NCBI GenBank assembly: GCA_963978545.1
Contig: OZ021727.1
Span: 16,008,743 to 16,072,742 of the forward strand
DNA from: Linyphia triangularis
Lineage: Eukaryota > Arthropoda > Arachnida > Araneae > Linyphiidae
Direction of reading: 5' to 3'
Length of the DNA stretch: 64,000 bases
Under the pieces are notes generated by a model. The model was not told the origin of the DNA. It ran no database searches and saw only the letters and a list, made by a program, of their open reading frames with translations. A program made the translations under genes and the position numbers. Below are positions 36,594 to 49,464 of this stretch, in pieces. Numbering within the stretch: position 1 is the stretch's first letter; each line of letters begins with the position of its first letter.

Positions 36594-37259
36594 TTTCCTA
36601 CATGTTGCATACAATATTTTTTTTTAATCACGGGCAAAAATATTTTTACTAACGTATATTTATTAATGTTGGCAACTTCAATTAATGAATTTCTTCTTAA
36701 AATATGCGATTTCAATACCAAGACTACATAATATTCAAGCACAAGTCGTGCGAGAAAGTTATTTTTTCACATTAGTGCAAGAAAGTTACTTTCCCGCCCT
36801 CCTCGCGATAAAAAGCTACTTTCACCACCATTTCTGATTGAAAATGATTAAATAAAGCTCCATTTTTTGAACGTTATTATAAAAATACTTTTTCAACCAA
36901 ATAATTTTAAGAGTTTGAAAAAATGATTTCCCACTTGATACACAATATTTTATTTTATTTTATAATCACGTCCAAAAAGTATCTTTAATACATTTTTACA
37001 AATTTAATATAAACGAAGTATTTATTAAAAATTCGATTTTTCTTTTAATATTATGCAAATTAAAATTATTTTTGATGTATATTGAAATGATAAAAATATA
37101 TTTGAAAAAATTATTGTTTCTTTAAATTAGAACTTATTGAAAAGCTATATTGTGCGTGAATTAAACAAGAAAATTGAGTGCTTCATTTAGATTTCCACTG
37201 ACAATAGAATCGGTACTACAATAGATTTGAGAGTTACCATCAATCAAATCTTTTATTAA

Positions 37260-37765
37260 ATCCTTTATATTAACTTCGATTTGGGTATGTGTGGGTAGTT
37301 GGCTAAATATGTCGATGGCAGGTAAATCAGCGGATACCTAATTACCCCCTTCTGAAACTTGGCAGATAGATTTGATTTTGATGACGATACATTCCATAAA
37401 ATTTTGGGCTGTTAGTGTCACTAAAAGGTCGCTTTTATGTAATACTAATAGACCAAATTTCTTTCATCTAATCGCACTGAAATAGCATTTAACCGATCAT
37501 CGAAGAAACTCTTTCCTTTTGCCAAAATTATTTTAATAATAAGTAATATAATACAATTGTTTGAATCAGAATAAATAAAAGATATTCGGATGTGAGTGCA
37601 TAAATTTATACTAATTTGTAATAAATAAATTTTTAATAGTATTTACCGATATTTTGCTGATAGAGATGTTTTTAATATTTAAAATTAGATGCTAACAACA
37701 AGTGCACGCTGCCGACAGAAAAGGCACTTTGTTAATGAAAATTAGCTTTTTATGGTTTAGATTAT
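37260..37765 (+). repeat. rep-1, copy B3 (internally deleted)
   Basis: Homologue of 19035-19565 lacking about 20 bp near the middle. It is also followed by an inverted half-copy at about 37795-37955. Confidence 0.7.
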
Positions 37766-37794
37766 CTTCCTATTAATTAAAAAATAGTAGAATT

Positions 37795-37955
37795 CTGTTT
37801 TCGGCATATTTTTTATTGTGTTTGTATCTAATTTTAAATATTAAAAACATCTCTAACAGCAAAATCTGCAATAAAGTACGTTTCAAAATTTATTTATTAA
37901 AAGTGAACTTGAATTTGTACATTCACGTCTAAATACCTTTTATTTATTCCGATTA
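37795..37955 (-). repeat. rep-1 inverted 3' half-copy (B)
   Basis: Homologue of 19583-19745, which shows that the palindrome predates the duplication. Confidence 0.6.
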
Positions 37956-39686
37956 AAATAATTTTGTACACAAGAAAGGTTTTCAACAGTGATCGGTTAA
38001 AACTTAACTTATACCGTTATAGAATGACGCAGTGAGTGAGTGAGTCAATCAGAGCTCGAGGCAGACGTGCGCTAATGCGCTAATGCTTTCACACTAATGC
38101 GAGAAAGTTACTTTCCCGTACACCTCGCGGTAAATTTTGATATATTCTCCTCGATTTCAAATAGAAAATGATTAAATAAAATTTAATTTTATCAAATTGA
38201 TATAAAAAAAAATTCATGACATCAAAACATTTTATACGTTCTTTTAAACAGCAGAAAACATTGAAATCACAAAAATCGATCAATAATTTTTTTTTAATCA
38301 CCTGAATAAATATTGAAAGTAAAAAAATTCTGTAAAATTTCTGGCTTCCCATATGATTGAGTTTGAGGTTACAATTAAAATATATTTATCAGTCCTTCAA
38401 AATCGGTTTCTTCAAGAACTACAATAAATAATACCCATTAGATACTAGAAGTTAAAAGATATAAAGCTGATACGGGGAATGAAGGGTCAGCGGATGTTGC
38501 CAATTCGAAAAGCATTAGTTTAGTAAAGAACGGGAAAACAGTTTATCTACACCTGAGCCTTCGACGATGTAATTTCTTTTTTTCGGTATTTTTTTTACTA
38601 CTTCTACCATTTTCTTCTTATTCCATAAAAAAACATCATCGTTCTACTAGGCAATTTCTTATTGATATAGAAATGCAATGCGTTTAATGAATTATTTATG
38701 AAATATTTCAGAATATTTCATCGGAGAATTCAAATGACTGTATGTGTATTAAATTGATAGTGTTTGTGGGACATAGGATATATGTATTTGTTAAAATCGA
38801 GAAAATACTGTAGTCGAATATTGTAATTAATGCACAGTTTAAACAATTAAAGAAAAACTATCTCTCTCTTTTCTTTATTTATAAAAATGGCATTTGATTG
38901 TAGAAAAAATGAACTTAATACATATATGTGAATCGTAATGAAATATAAATTAATAGTTTTCTAAAATTTGATATCTGTTACACAATTAAAATATTTTGTA
39001 TAATTACAACCAAGATGTGTATTTATTTAATTTGGGTTATTTAGTGTACTATATTTAGTTATTTAGTAAGAAAAGGGGATTTAAATTTGCGTGTTGTTGG
39101 ATTCTATAAACTTTCTCAGCTGCCATTTTATATTGAAATTTTTCCAGTATGATTATCAAACGCAGTGTCAACCTTGTATACCGTACTGTATGTATGATCC
39201 TGTAACTTTTTGTATTATAAATTGGATGTTTTGTAATTATGATAATTTTGTAAAATGAATTATGTTGGTCTATTATGCAATATTCAAATTTGCGGTTTCT
39301 ATATTGTATTCTGAGAATTCTGTATTTTCTTTTGTGTTATTTATCAAATTCTGTATTTTATGTTGTGTTTGCAAATTCTATTTATATATATTTTTTTACT
39401 CGAGCAATCCAGTTGCGCCTTGAGCCTGTTTTTTCTATTTATATATTGATAAAACCTGTATATAATTGCAAATAGTGATGCATTTATATTAAAGTTCTAT
39501 TTTATCCTATATATAATTGTAAATAGTGACGTATTTCTTTTAAAGTGCTATTTTATTTTAATTTATTTCTTAACAGCGATAATACAAGTTAGAAAAAGGA
39601 GGCAGAATCTAAATATCGAGAAATTTTGAGGCGTTTCCCTACGGTGATTTGAGGACCGAATTTTGCTAGAAATTTCGGCCGTGGCC

Positions 39687-39749
39687 TATAAGAAGAGGCG
39701 AAAAATGGAATTTGCTCAGTCGAGTTTTTGACTTTTCTGTGAAAGGATC
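39687..39749 (+). promoter_or_regulatory. Core promoter: TATA, Inr, DPE (copy B)
   Basis: TATAAGAAG at 39687 (-31), TCAGTCG with +1 at 39718 (a perfect arthropod Inr), and GGATC at 39745-39749 (+28 to +32). It is part of the same LTR-like module (about 39130-39950). Confidence 0.6.
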
Positions 39750-40068
39750 GTAGCCTTTGTTTACTCTCTTTGTACCTGCATTATCGCTGTATTCGAAGTT
39801 GCATGAATTGAAGTTTGTGTTGTAGCTGGATAGTGAGTTTTCTGCTGGTCTGGAAAGTTTTGTAAGTCTTCGGAAGAAAAATAAATTATAGTTTTTATTT
39901 GGTCAAAACTGCGTTATCATTTCCTTTTTGAAAATATCCATAACAATAGAGTATAATTATATTTATCATAATTATACTTTTCACATTTGGATATGGGGAA
40001 TGATATAGGTTTTCAATTAGGTTCCAGCATAATATCATTTGAACGAGTTCTGAACCTGTAGCTCAGAA

Positions 40069-40930
40069 CCTAACTTTCCACATCAACTTCAAAGGAAAAA
40101 GAAAAGCTTAATCTTTCACCAATTAAACTTTCTATTCAACTTTTGTTAAATGCTTTAAAAAAGTTTTTTTTTGCAAGAGGTCCAGGAATCAGAATTTTAA
40201 AAACTTAATTTTTAGAATTATTTATCTGAAATTTTTTATGCAGTACTGTATCAGGCTTTAAAACTGAAATAAGTATTTTAAACTTATAAAAAAATATGTT
40301 TTTTTAAAAATGAAAAAACTTCAAAACTTTGACATTACCTAAATAAGATATATTTTAAAAACTTTTTTAAAAAATCACTTTATTTTTGTATTTAATTACT
40401 TCTTATAATTCATATTAAAAATTGTGTGCATGATTTTTCAATACATTATTTAGAATTTTTTTTTTTTTTAAATTTATTTTGTGCAAAAACTATATAAAAA
40501 TCATAGTATGCTAAGCTCCAAAAGCTTTTTTAAGTAAAGTTTAATCATAATACACAATTCATGAACACCAATTAAAGAAATATATATGAAAATAATTGTG
40601 GAATGTTTCATATATTTATAACAAGGAGTTTTTAAGTTACATCAATTTAAACTCAAGAAAAGGACAAAAGACGTCACGGAGAAAAACAATTTCGAAAGCA
40701 CGTCCGAGATACAGTTGTCATGTAACAGAATCATAAATATTTCAAGTTCTTCAATAATAAAAACAAAATTTGTATTCCATTTTATTCAGAAATAGTTTTA
40801 TTGTTTTTTACAATAATAATAAACAAAAAAAATGAGAATTTTTTAAATTTTAAGTCCCAAACCTCCTTAGGTTGTTATATTGCTAAAAAAACGAACATTT
40901 CAGCCGTAATCAAAAACAAAACTACTGTCA
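40069..40930. other. Unique AT-rich sequence after the duplication
   Basis: No coding sequence or known repeat was seen. It starts where homology to copy A ends. Confidence 0.5.
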
Positions 40931-40938
40931 TTATATTT

Positions 40939-42262
40939 GTATGTGAGTTAAGAAAATTCAAACAATAATGGTATGTCTAAAAGATATTTTAAGGTAGTTG
41001 GTTTTACAAAGTCTTGTTGCAAGAGAGAATTCTGAAGAAATATGAAAAAAAAAAAGAAGTTATTAACCAATAACGTATATTTGTGTCTATCCATATTTTA
41101 TATTCGTATGTAAGTTAAGAAAATTCAAACAATAATGGTGTGTCTAAAAGAAATTTTAAGGTAGTTGGTTTTACAAAGTCTTGTTGCAAGAGAGAATTCT
41201 GAAGAAATATAAAAAAAAAAAAAAAAAAAAAAATTATTAACCAATAACGTATATTTGTGTCTATCCATATTTTATATTCGTATGTAAGTTAAGAAAATTC
41301 AAACAATAATGGTATGTCTAAAAGAAATTTTAAGGTAGTTGGTTTTACAAAGTCTTGTTGCAAGAGAGAATTCTGAAAAAAAATGAAAAAAAAAAGAAGT
41401 TATTAACCAATAACGTATATTTGTGTCTATCCATATTTTATATTCGTATGTAAGTTAAGAAAATTCAAACAATAATGGTATGTCTAAAAGAAATTTTAAG
41501 GTAGTTGGTTTTACAAAGTCTTGTTGCAAGAGAGAATTCTGAAAAAAAATGAAAAAAAAAAGAAGTTATTAACCAATAACGTATATTTGTGTCTATCCAT
41601 ATTTTATATTCGTATGTAAGTTAAGAAAATTCAAACAATAATGGTATGTCTAAAAGAAATTTTAAGGTAGTTGGTTTTACAAAGTCTTGTTGCAAGAGAG
41701 AATTCTGAAAAAAAAAAAAAATGAAAGAAAAAAAAAGTTATTAACCAATAACGTATATTTGTGTCTATCCATATTTTATATTCGTATGTAAGTTAAGAAA
41801 ATTCAAACAATAATGGTATGTCTAAAAGAAATTTTAAGGTAGTTGGTTTTACTAAGTCTTGTTGCAAGAGAAAATTCTGAAAAAAAATGAAAAAAAAAAA
41901 AAAAAAGTTATTAACCAATAACGTATATTTGTGTCTATCCATATTTTATATTCGTATGTAAGTTAAGAAAATTCAAACAATAATGGTATGTCTAAAAGAA
42001 ATTTTAAGGTAGTTGGTTTTACAAAGTCTTGTTGCAAGAGAGAATTCTGGAAAAAAAATGAAAAAAAAAAAAAAAAAGTTATTAACCAATAACGTATATT
42101 TGTGTCTATCCATAATTTATATTCGTATGCAAGTTAAGAAAATTCAAACAATAATGGTATGTCTAAAAGAAATTTTAAGGTAGTTGGTTTTACAAAGTCT
42201 TGTTGCAAGAGAGAATTCTGAAGAAATATGAAAAAAAAAAAAAAAAAAAAATATGAAACAAT
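40939..42262 (+). repeat. Eight-unit tandem array, 166-174 bp per unit
   Basis: Unit starts (GTATGTAAGTTAAG) fall at 40939, 41106, 41280, 41446, 41612, 41784, 41954 and 42125. Units are nearly identical except for the length of an internal A-run. Each of the central units contains GTTATTAACCAATAAC, an inverted repeat with GTTATT and AATAAC arms. The first unit begins and the last ends incompletely. Confidence 0.96.
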
Positions 42263-42689
42263 AACATATATTTGATTGGGGAACCCAATGTCACTTCCGG
42301 GGAAAATAGAATTTCCTGCAAATTTCGTTTCGGTTGTTAGAGAAAATTTGTTTCATCCCAAACTCAATTTCTTATTCAAGATCAGGTCTAAAACAAAATT
42401 GTGGACAGTTTACTATGCAAAAATGTTATTTGTATCTCAAGTAATGAAGGTTGGGTACAGAATTTACACCTATTTAATAGCGTATTTTTTAGTGTATTCG
42501 TAAATAAATATTTAAACCCTAATCCATAAAGCAAAACAAGCAACGAGTTTATTTTTGTTATGAAAGTTATTTCCGATGAAAATAACAGATCAGGAGATTG
42601 TTTCAAAAACCAAAGATATTATGATTCACATGAAAGATTGAATGGTTTTCTTGATTAAGATGAAAGCAAACCTTTATTATTAAGTATGC
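42263..42689. other. Spacer right of the array
   Basis: A 75-codon frame at 42276-42503 overlaps a 72-codon frame on the other strand. Neither shows a domain. No repeat was recognised. Confidence 0.4.
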
Positions 42690-43255
42690 AAGAGGACTTT
42701 TTACCCATTGTATTACCTAAAAAATTTTGAAAAAAATTCATTTTCTATTATTTGCGAGTTAATAAACTTCGAAACCTTCTTATTCTGGCAAATTTTTGAG
42801 CTGATCCGATGACTACATTTGCAGAAAAATTATGTTTTTTATGAAGAATTCATCTTAGCTGCAATAGCGAATTTAATGTTTTGAACGCATTTTTCTCAGT
42901 TTGTGTTTTTTAAAATTCGCACTTTGTTCAAAATGACAACAGCAAATATCAATGAGATGACTTGAAATTTTTTAGATCATTCGAAAGATCTACTTAACAA
43001 AACTAATCTTGGATTATTGAAAGAAATACAAGCTTTTTTTGCAAATTTAAAGGTTGAAAATTAGCCTTTTTTCCACAATGTTTTACCTGTTGGTATAATT
43101 TTTATCGTTTATTTTTTCAAAACTATTTTACTTTTTCAATATCCGATGGCTAAAAGTTTAGATTATATTTCTAAAAACTTTTTTTTTTTAATAATCATAA
43201 GAAAAAAAATATTGAAAAATAGAAAAGATGATAGAATTTAAATTTTCAGAATTTT
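42690..43255 (+). repeat. rep-3 element, truncated copy
   Basis: Shares GAAACCTTCTTATTCTGGCAA, TTTTTGAGCTGATCCGATGA-type and GAACGCATTTTTCTC blocks with the copies at 43262 and 60942. The right terminus is missing, and it abuts the next copy head to tail. Confidence 0.6.
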
Positions 43256-43261
43256 TTTAAG

Positions 43262-43730
43262 GGGACTTGCTACCCCTTGTTTTCATAAAAAATAATAAAA
43301 ATATAAAATTTCGATTTTTTGAGTGTTCATAATCTTTGAAACCTTCTACTTATTCTGGCAAGTTTTTGAGTTGATTCGGTAACTGCAATTGCAGAAAAAC
43401 TATATTTTTATGGAGAATTTAGCATTGCTGCAATAGCTCCTTTGATGTTTCGAACTCGTTTTTGTCAGTTCGTGTTTTTTGGAATTCCCACCTTACGCAA
43501 AATGCTAAAACTTTAGTAAATATGAATGAAATGATCTTAATATCTATTTAACAAAAATGGGCAGTTATTTTTGAATAAAATAAAAACTGTTTTTTGTATA
43601 AATTTAAATGTTGAAAAATACCCGTTTTTTACGCTTTTTTACATATAGGTACAGTTTTCATCATTTTTCTCGAAAACTATTTTAGTTATTTTAAATCTGA
43701 TGCCTTAGAAAATGGAGTATATTACTAGGA

Positions 43731-43761
<31 letters not shown>

Positions 43762-43965
43762 AGGAAAATATTGAAAAATGTAAAAGAAGATAGAATTTGA
43801 AATTTGATTTTTTTTTTTAAATTTTGAAAATTTAGAGCACTTTGTGAACTTTTTTAAAAACAAAATTTAGTTTTTACTTAGTAATACTTCCAAGTATGTA
43901 AAAATTATCATTTTAAAAGCTTAAAGGAAAAAAAAAAATTTGAAGGGTGTCAAGTCCCCTTTTGT
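43262..43965 (+). mobile_element. rep-3 element with GGGGACTTG termini
   Basis: Left TTAA (43258-43261) is followed by GGGGACTTG, and the right end is CAAGTCCCC. A TTAA target is clear at the left and mutated at the right. The last ~130 bp is locally duplicated at 43966-44095. No coding sequence. A TTAA target with G-rich ends could be Kolobok- or piggyBac-type. Confidence 0.6.
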
Positions 43966-44095
43966 AAATTTAAAGCATTTTGTGAACTGGCATTTAATAA
44001 AATTCAGTTATTGCCTTGTAATACTTCCAAGTATGTAAAAATTCTAAATTTAAAAGATTAAATTAAAAAAAAAATTTAAGGGTGCCAATTACCTT

Positions 44096-45121
44096 AATAT
44101 CAATTATATTTAAATATCTCTCATTTGATATTACCCGAGTCAAACTATTATGCACATGGTTTATTTTCATTTTCTTGCGAATTTAATGCTTAATCAAGCA
44201 GAATATTTCCGTCAATTTCGGATATTTGCCACGAAAGTATTAAATTGTGATGATTATACAGATATATAGAAAAAAAATTTATTATTACTCTTTTTAATTA
44301 CCTATCAATAAAAGTATCACTAAAACAAAATGCTTGTACATTTTTCCTTCTAATTCTTTTACGTATTGGTTACTTTTTTTAAAAAATTTCGAAACTAAAA
44401 ATGTAAAACAAATCGAAAGAAGGAGAATTTTATATTTATTTCCTTTAAAATAAACCAGAGAGAGTGTTTACAGACGCAAAATAAACAACTTCCATTCGTA
44501 ATTAAATAAAAAAAAAGCTCACAAAGAGTTTAATTCCACCCACTAGAGTTTACATCTGAATAAAATATTGTACTATTTAATTAAGTTGTTAGTTACTAGG
44601 ATCTGGAATCTGCGAACATGCTAAAGAGAGAAAACATTTCTCTTAATGAATATTTTCCCTGAATAAACACAGACTAAAGACGCTTTAATGAGCAGAGTAT
44701 CCAGTTGTTTATATAAAAAAAAAAACAGAATAAAAGACGGTTGAGGTACTATAATCACACACTTTTAAACTAATCGTCAGTATTTCAGATTTGAAAGGGA
44801 TTTACACAATCTTCTACCAATTTTTTTTTTTTTTTCAATTTTCAAATACTTTTAATGCTAACTAATAGATGTTTGAATGCAAATAAAATAGTTAAACTGT
44901 AAAACTGTTTATAATCATCAAAACAATTATCCCAAGGAGACCAACTACGTATAGTTTAGTTTGTCTATTTAAAATAGGATATACATACAATACTAGAATC
45001 TACTAAATTGTGATTTTTAATTTGAAGAATTACAACTAGTTTTATCAAACCAGTTTTGAGTTATTGTATTTATATTTCTCTTTATTTAAATAATTCTCTG
45101 TTGCATTTTCTTATTAAGGTT
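44096..45121. other. AT-rich unique sequence, no gene seen
   Basis: No recognisable coding frame or repeat. Possible conserved noncoding sequence cannot be judged without comparison. Confidence 0.4.
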
Positions 45122-45125
45122 TTAA

Positions 45126-45735
45126 CCTTTTAGCTGTTCAGTTATTTAGATGATTTGGGTACCTAAATTGTTCACTTTTTTTATTGCAAAAAACAAATGT
45201 TTAATACAAAATAAAATATACTTAGCAGTTAAAAATTAATATTTTTAATTATATACATAAAAATTTTAAGGTTTTGTGGCGGCTGCCACTCAGCGTGGCA
45301 GTGGTAAAGTTCGCATCCAGTGGAGCATTATTTTCTAAAAATTAAAAAAAAAATCAATTTAATTATTTTCTAAATAAATAAATAAACAAAAATTAATACC
45401 TATTAGTAGTTCAGTTTTGTATATAACTATAATATCTATATATAATTTTGTAATATCTATATAACGTTTACGGGATGCCATTTTGCAACAAAAAAATGCC
45501 GCGCACTTTGACTTTGACCTTTGGCCTCTACCCTTTGGCATCTAACCTTTGAAACTTGCAGTATAGTGCTGCCATCTATTGCATTGAGCGCAAATAAATT
45601 CCTCCCGAGATATATTCGGGTATAACAACACGAAGCAATAAAAAAAAAAAAAATTACCCCGAGTAATACTCGGGCGTGACATTTTGGAACACCAGTGCTG
45701 TGCCCGAGATTACCTCGGGCAGAACAGTTAAAAGG
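45126..45735. mobile_element. TTAA-flanked (piggyBac-like) MITE with clustered hairpins
   Basis: TTAA at 45122-45125 and 45736-45739. The ends are CCTTTTAGCTGTTC and, inverted, CCTTTTAACTGTTC. The right third contains three short palindromes of the form CCCGAG...CTCGGG (near 45603, 45659 and 45704), and CTGCCACTCAGCGTGGCAG lies at about 45283-45301. The minus-strand frame at 45359-45541 is not recognisable as protein. Confidence 0.8.
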
Positions 45736-45739
45736 TTAA

Positions 45740-47060
45740 TATAAGAGAGCGATATTGAATGTCAATATCTTTTAGTGTAGGTGACACAAATATCAAGACA
45801 TTGTACTGCAATATATCAATATAATTCTAATGAAAACAATCAGCACATTTTAAGCAATTTAACAATTAGCATTATTCTATGTAAGTTTGGAAAAAAAATC
45901 TTTTGATAAAAACTGAGATCATTTTATTGGTTACAAATAAAAATTATCTACGTTTAGTGTTAGGAAACTGTAATTTAATTAACTAATTGTTTGTGAATTG
46001 TTAATTTAAACCTTAATCGTGATGCAGTGGATATTGATCGTGATAAATAGATTATTAAACTAAGAAATGTTTCATTGATTAAAAATTAATTAGTTACACT
46101 TACTTTGATAAACAAAACAAATTACCAAAATAATATATTAAGTCAATAGAACTTAAATACAGCTTGAGGGTTTTTTAAGTTGATGACGTTGAACATTTAG
46201 CTTTTTTTGTTTATTCATACCACTTACTACCAGATTCACTTTGCAACTAATTTTTTAATAAGACGCATTTTATGTGATTAAAATGTTTTAATTTCAAAAA
46301 CTAAATGTGTTGTTATTATATATATATATATATATATATAAATATAAATAAAAATCATCATATGCACTTTAAAATACTGTTTAAGTCCTTAACTTTTTAT
46401 GTTACTTTATATATAATTCAAATAGTTTACTAGTTGAATTCTCTAAAAACTATATAAATCAGTATATTACGTATTACGTTTCTTTTTTTTTTTCTTCTTT
46501 TTTTAATTCTGATTTATATTAAATGCTCATGTGCAAATGTTTGTAATAGAGTAAAAAAATAATACATTCACAAATTAAGAATATTAAAGTCAAACCTTAA
46601 TGCAGATCCAAATGTGCAAATAATTCTACTCATTTCCTAATATAATCAAAATTATAACTTATAAATGAAATAATGTTCCCCCACACAAATATTTAAAGCT
46701 TATTTGAAATGGAATCAAGTAATTAAAATTAGAAATAATTCTGAGAGGAAACAATAACTATAAAACCTAAATTGTATTCTTTTAATCACTAAAACCTAAC
46801 AATTAAAAGCAACATTTTCAGAATACTACCTCGTCATGTTCAGTAAATTTTTCAATAATTTTCATAGTTTCCCCTTATATTGTTTTTGAAATACCTAGTA
46901 ATATATTTAAAAAAAAAAAAAGTAACGTTTAATGAATTTTGTAGACAATTTTACTTTTCATGGACAGTTTTACACACTCGGGAGTTTGTTAGAAGCTAAA
47001 ATTCGAACTACAAAAGCCAGTTGTAGCAGTAGAAAATCTGAAGTAAGTGCATTTCCCTCG
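45740..47060. other. AT-rich sequence with a short AT microsatellite
   Basis: AT dinucleotide run at about 46317-46340. No gene seen. A 60-codon frame at 46932-47114 runs into the following degenerate repeat. Confidence 0.45.
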
Positions 47061-47069
47061 CTCATAATG

Positions 47070-47680
47070 TGTATTGAAGAAAAAACAGCTTTTACAGTAA
47101 AAACTGAAAAGTAAGTATATTTTCTGGGCATATAGGGTATCGTAAAGGAGAAACAACTTTTACAGAATACTTTATTGTAGAATAATATATGTCAGCGCAC
47201 AGATTTCGTTAGAGGAAAAGTTGCTTTTACATCAGCAAATTGTTTATAAAAATATAAATTTTTTAACAGTCGATATAACTTACGTACACAGGGCTCTTTA
47301 AAGGAAAAATTACCTTTTCAGAATATTTTTTTTTACAAATTCCCATTTACTGAAAAAGAAGGAATTGGAAGTCTATTTTCATTACACGGGGTCCTTAGAG
47401 GATTTTTTTTTTTTTTTTTTTTTTTTACAGAATACTTAATCACAACAATCCGTTTATAAAAATTGAAAAACTGTAATAGTAATGGCACACAGAGCATCTT
47501 AAAGGAAAAACTTTTGCAGAATATTTAAACGCTTTTTTCTATTTATACATAAAAAAAAAAAAAAAAAATAGAAGTAATTGTATTTTATTGACACACTTAA
47601 GCTCTTTAGAATAAAATAACTTTTACAAAATACGCAATTGAATCAATACATTTATAGAATAATAATAATAATAATAATAA
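47070..47680 (+). repeat. Degenerate minisatellite, about six units
   Basis: Units share an ACACAGGGC-like start and a TTAAAGGAAAAACTTTTACAG-like core, seen near 47138, 47198, 47286, 47386, 47487 and 47595. Spacing is 60-110 bp and divergence is high. Long A, T and AAT runs interrupt it (AAT run about 47660-47680). Confidence 0.55.
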
Positions 47681-47689
47681 CTGGGGTAT

Positions 47690-49060
47690 TTTTAGAGTTC
47701 ACCTAAAAGGACAAATAAATGTTATCAAATTGTTACAGCAGTAATCAGTTTATTAAAACAGAAAGAGCTTAAATAACATGCGTATTTTCCTGTATAACAG
47801 TTGAATATTAAGTTTAATATTAATATATAAGTAGAATGATTTTTTATGTGAAAACTTTCTAGATGCCTCTTTTCTTAGCATCAAAATTTTAAATATCCGT
47901 AATTGAGCAGCTGGTTTAATATTTGCTTTGAAGATTATACTCGTGTTCGGCCAAAAACTTGATAAGTGGGTTTTACTTTTCATAAGTAGATAATAAGAAA
48001 CATGATTTGTACATAAAAAGTACTATTGGAAAACATATTTTTAGACTAAATTAACTAAAGAGAAATTCAATTGCATTAGCAAAATTAAAACCATTGTTAT
48101 GCATGCCGTTTTACGTTTTAATTATATCTTAGAGATAACAACCAATTAATCTTTGAAACCTTTTTTTTTTCCTTTTTTTGATTCCTCAGGGGGAAAAAAT
48201 GCTTTTCTTAATTGTCGAACAAGCAACATAACTTTGCATCAACAGTAATTTTTAAGACTGATGAAAATTAATTACATAATTTGCAGTCAAAATAGTGCGA
48301 CGTATCGCTAAATGTGGTAAACCTACACTCATCCCGATTTGGCTCCCTGCAACCGCACGTCCTAAAGGCAATCAATAGATGACCTCCGCGCGCCATCTAT
48401 CGGTGTGTGCGGAATGATAGGAATGGAAGTAAAAGAAAACGGAAAACCAATTTTCGGACCATTTACTTTAGGCGCAACAAATGAAGTCCTCAGTGGCATT
48501 AGTTTCCAATCAGACAATAAAATCAATTAATGCGCAGGAAAACGGGCTGCGTTTAATTAAGCACCGATAAAGTTATGTTAAGGTCAGGTATGATGAGTGG
48601 TATTAAATGAGTTTGCGAAAGTGCTTAGAGTCGGAATTTGAAAATGAATAACTGCACAAACGAATTATTAATAGTTTTAGGAAATTTAAATTAATATTTG
48701 TTTTACTGATTATACAAGAAGATTTAGAAAATTTAAATTTTATGAACATGAAGGAGTGTTGTATGGGTACAGATTTTTTTTACTAACTTCTTACATAGAT
48801 TTAAGATTTTTACGATACCATCTGCATTTTTTTTTTTTTTTTTAACTACCAGTAATACATTTTTATTTATTAATACATTCAAGAAGATGTGCTCGAAAAA
48901 AGTTAATAACATTTCCAGAAAGGACAAGTAATTTTAAATCGAGATTTTATTTATTTAAGTTAATATAGAGGTTAAATGAGTTTGTGAATGTGTAGAAAGT
49001 ATTGTGCGGATTAAGAAATATTTGCGTGAAACCTATTTAACACTTATTGATGTATGTTTT
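47690..49060. other. Unique sequence, possible regulatory content
   Basis: No gene recognised. The stretch 48290-48620 is less AT-rich and not repeat-like, and includes CATCTATCGGTGTGTGCGG and several TTAATT homeodomain-like sites. Regulatory function is only a possibility. Confidence 0.3.
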
Positions 49061-49064
49061 TACT

Positions 49065-49335
49065 TTCAATAACCCATGTGTAATGGTTCCATAGGGAAAT
49101 GAAAGTATTGTATTCGGTAAAAAAAAAAAATTGCATCTCTCCACGTTTTGAAGCATCCTGATCTCAAAAAAGTGATCTAGAAAAAATGTCTGTCTGTGTG
49201 TATGTGTGTACGTGATCAACATAACTCCCGAACAAATTGACCTACGATGTTCAAATTTAGTGTGCTGGCTAGTGGTGGTCATGGGACCTATAATTAAAGT
49301 TTTCTTCAAAATTGCACATGCGTACAAGGTTGATC
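49065..49335 (+). repeat. rep-2 5' fragment outside the duplication
   Basis: Contains the rep-2 5' half including GACCTACGATGTTCAAATTT and then stops. The minus-strand frame at 49037-49327 is repeat-derived. Confidence 0.6.
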
Positions 49336-49464
49336 CTATGCAAATTTTAGTGGCAGATTAGTGATTGGTAGGTAGAAAACCAATTATTTAAGTTCACTTC
49401 AGAATAAAGTAGCTCATCCCAATACCAGATGTATTTAGCTATTTCGTCAATCCTTGTTGTTAAA

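Noticed and set aside
40939..42262. CRISPR-like array
   Set aside because: Units are contiguous near-identical ~170-bp copies without unique spacers, in a eukaryotic context. It is a tandem satellite.
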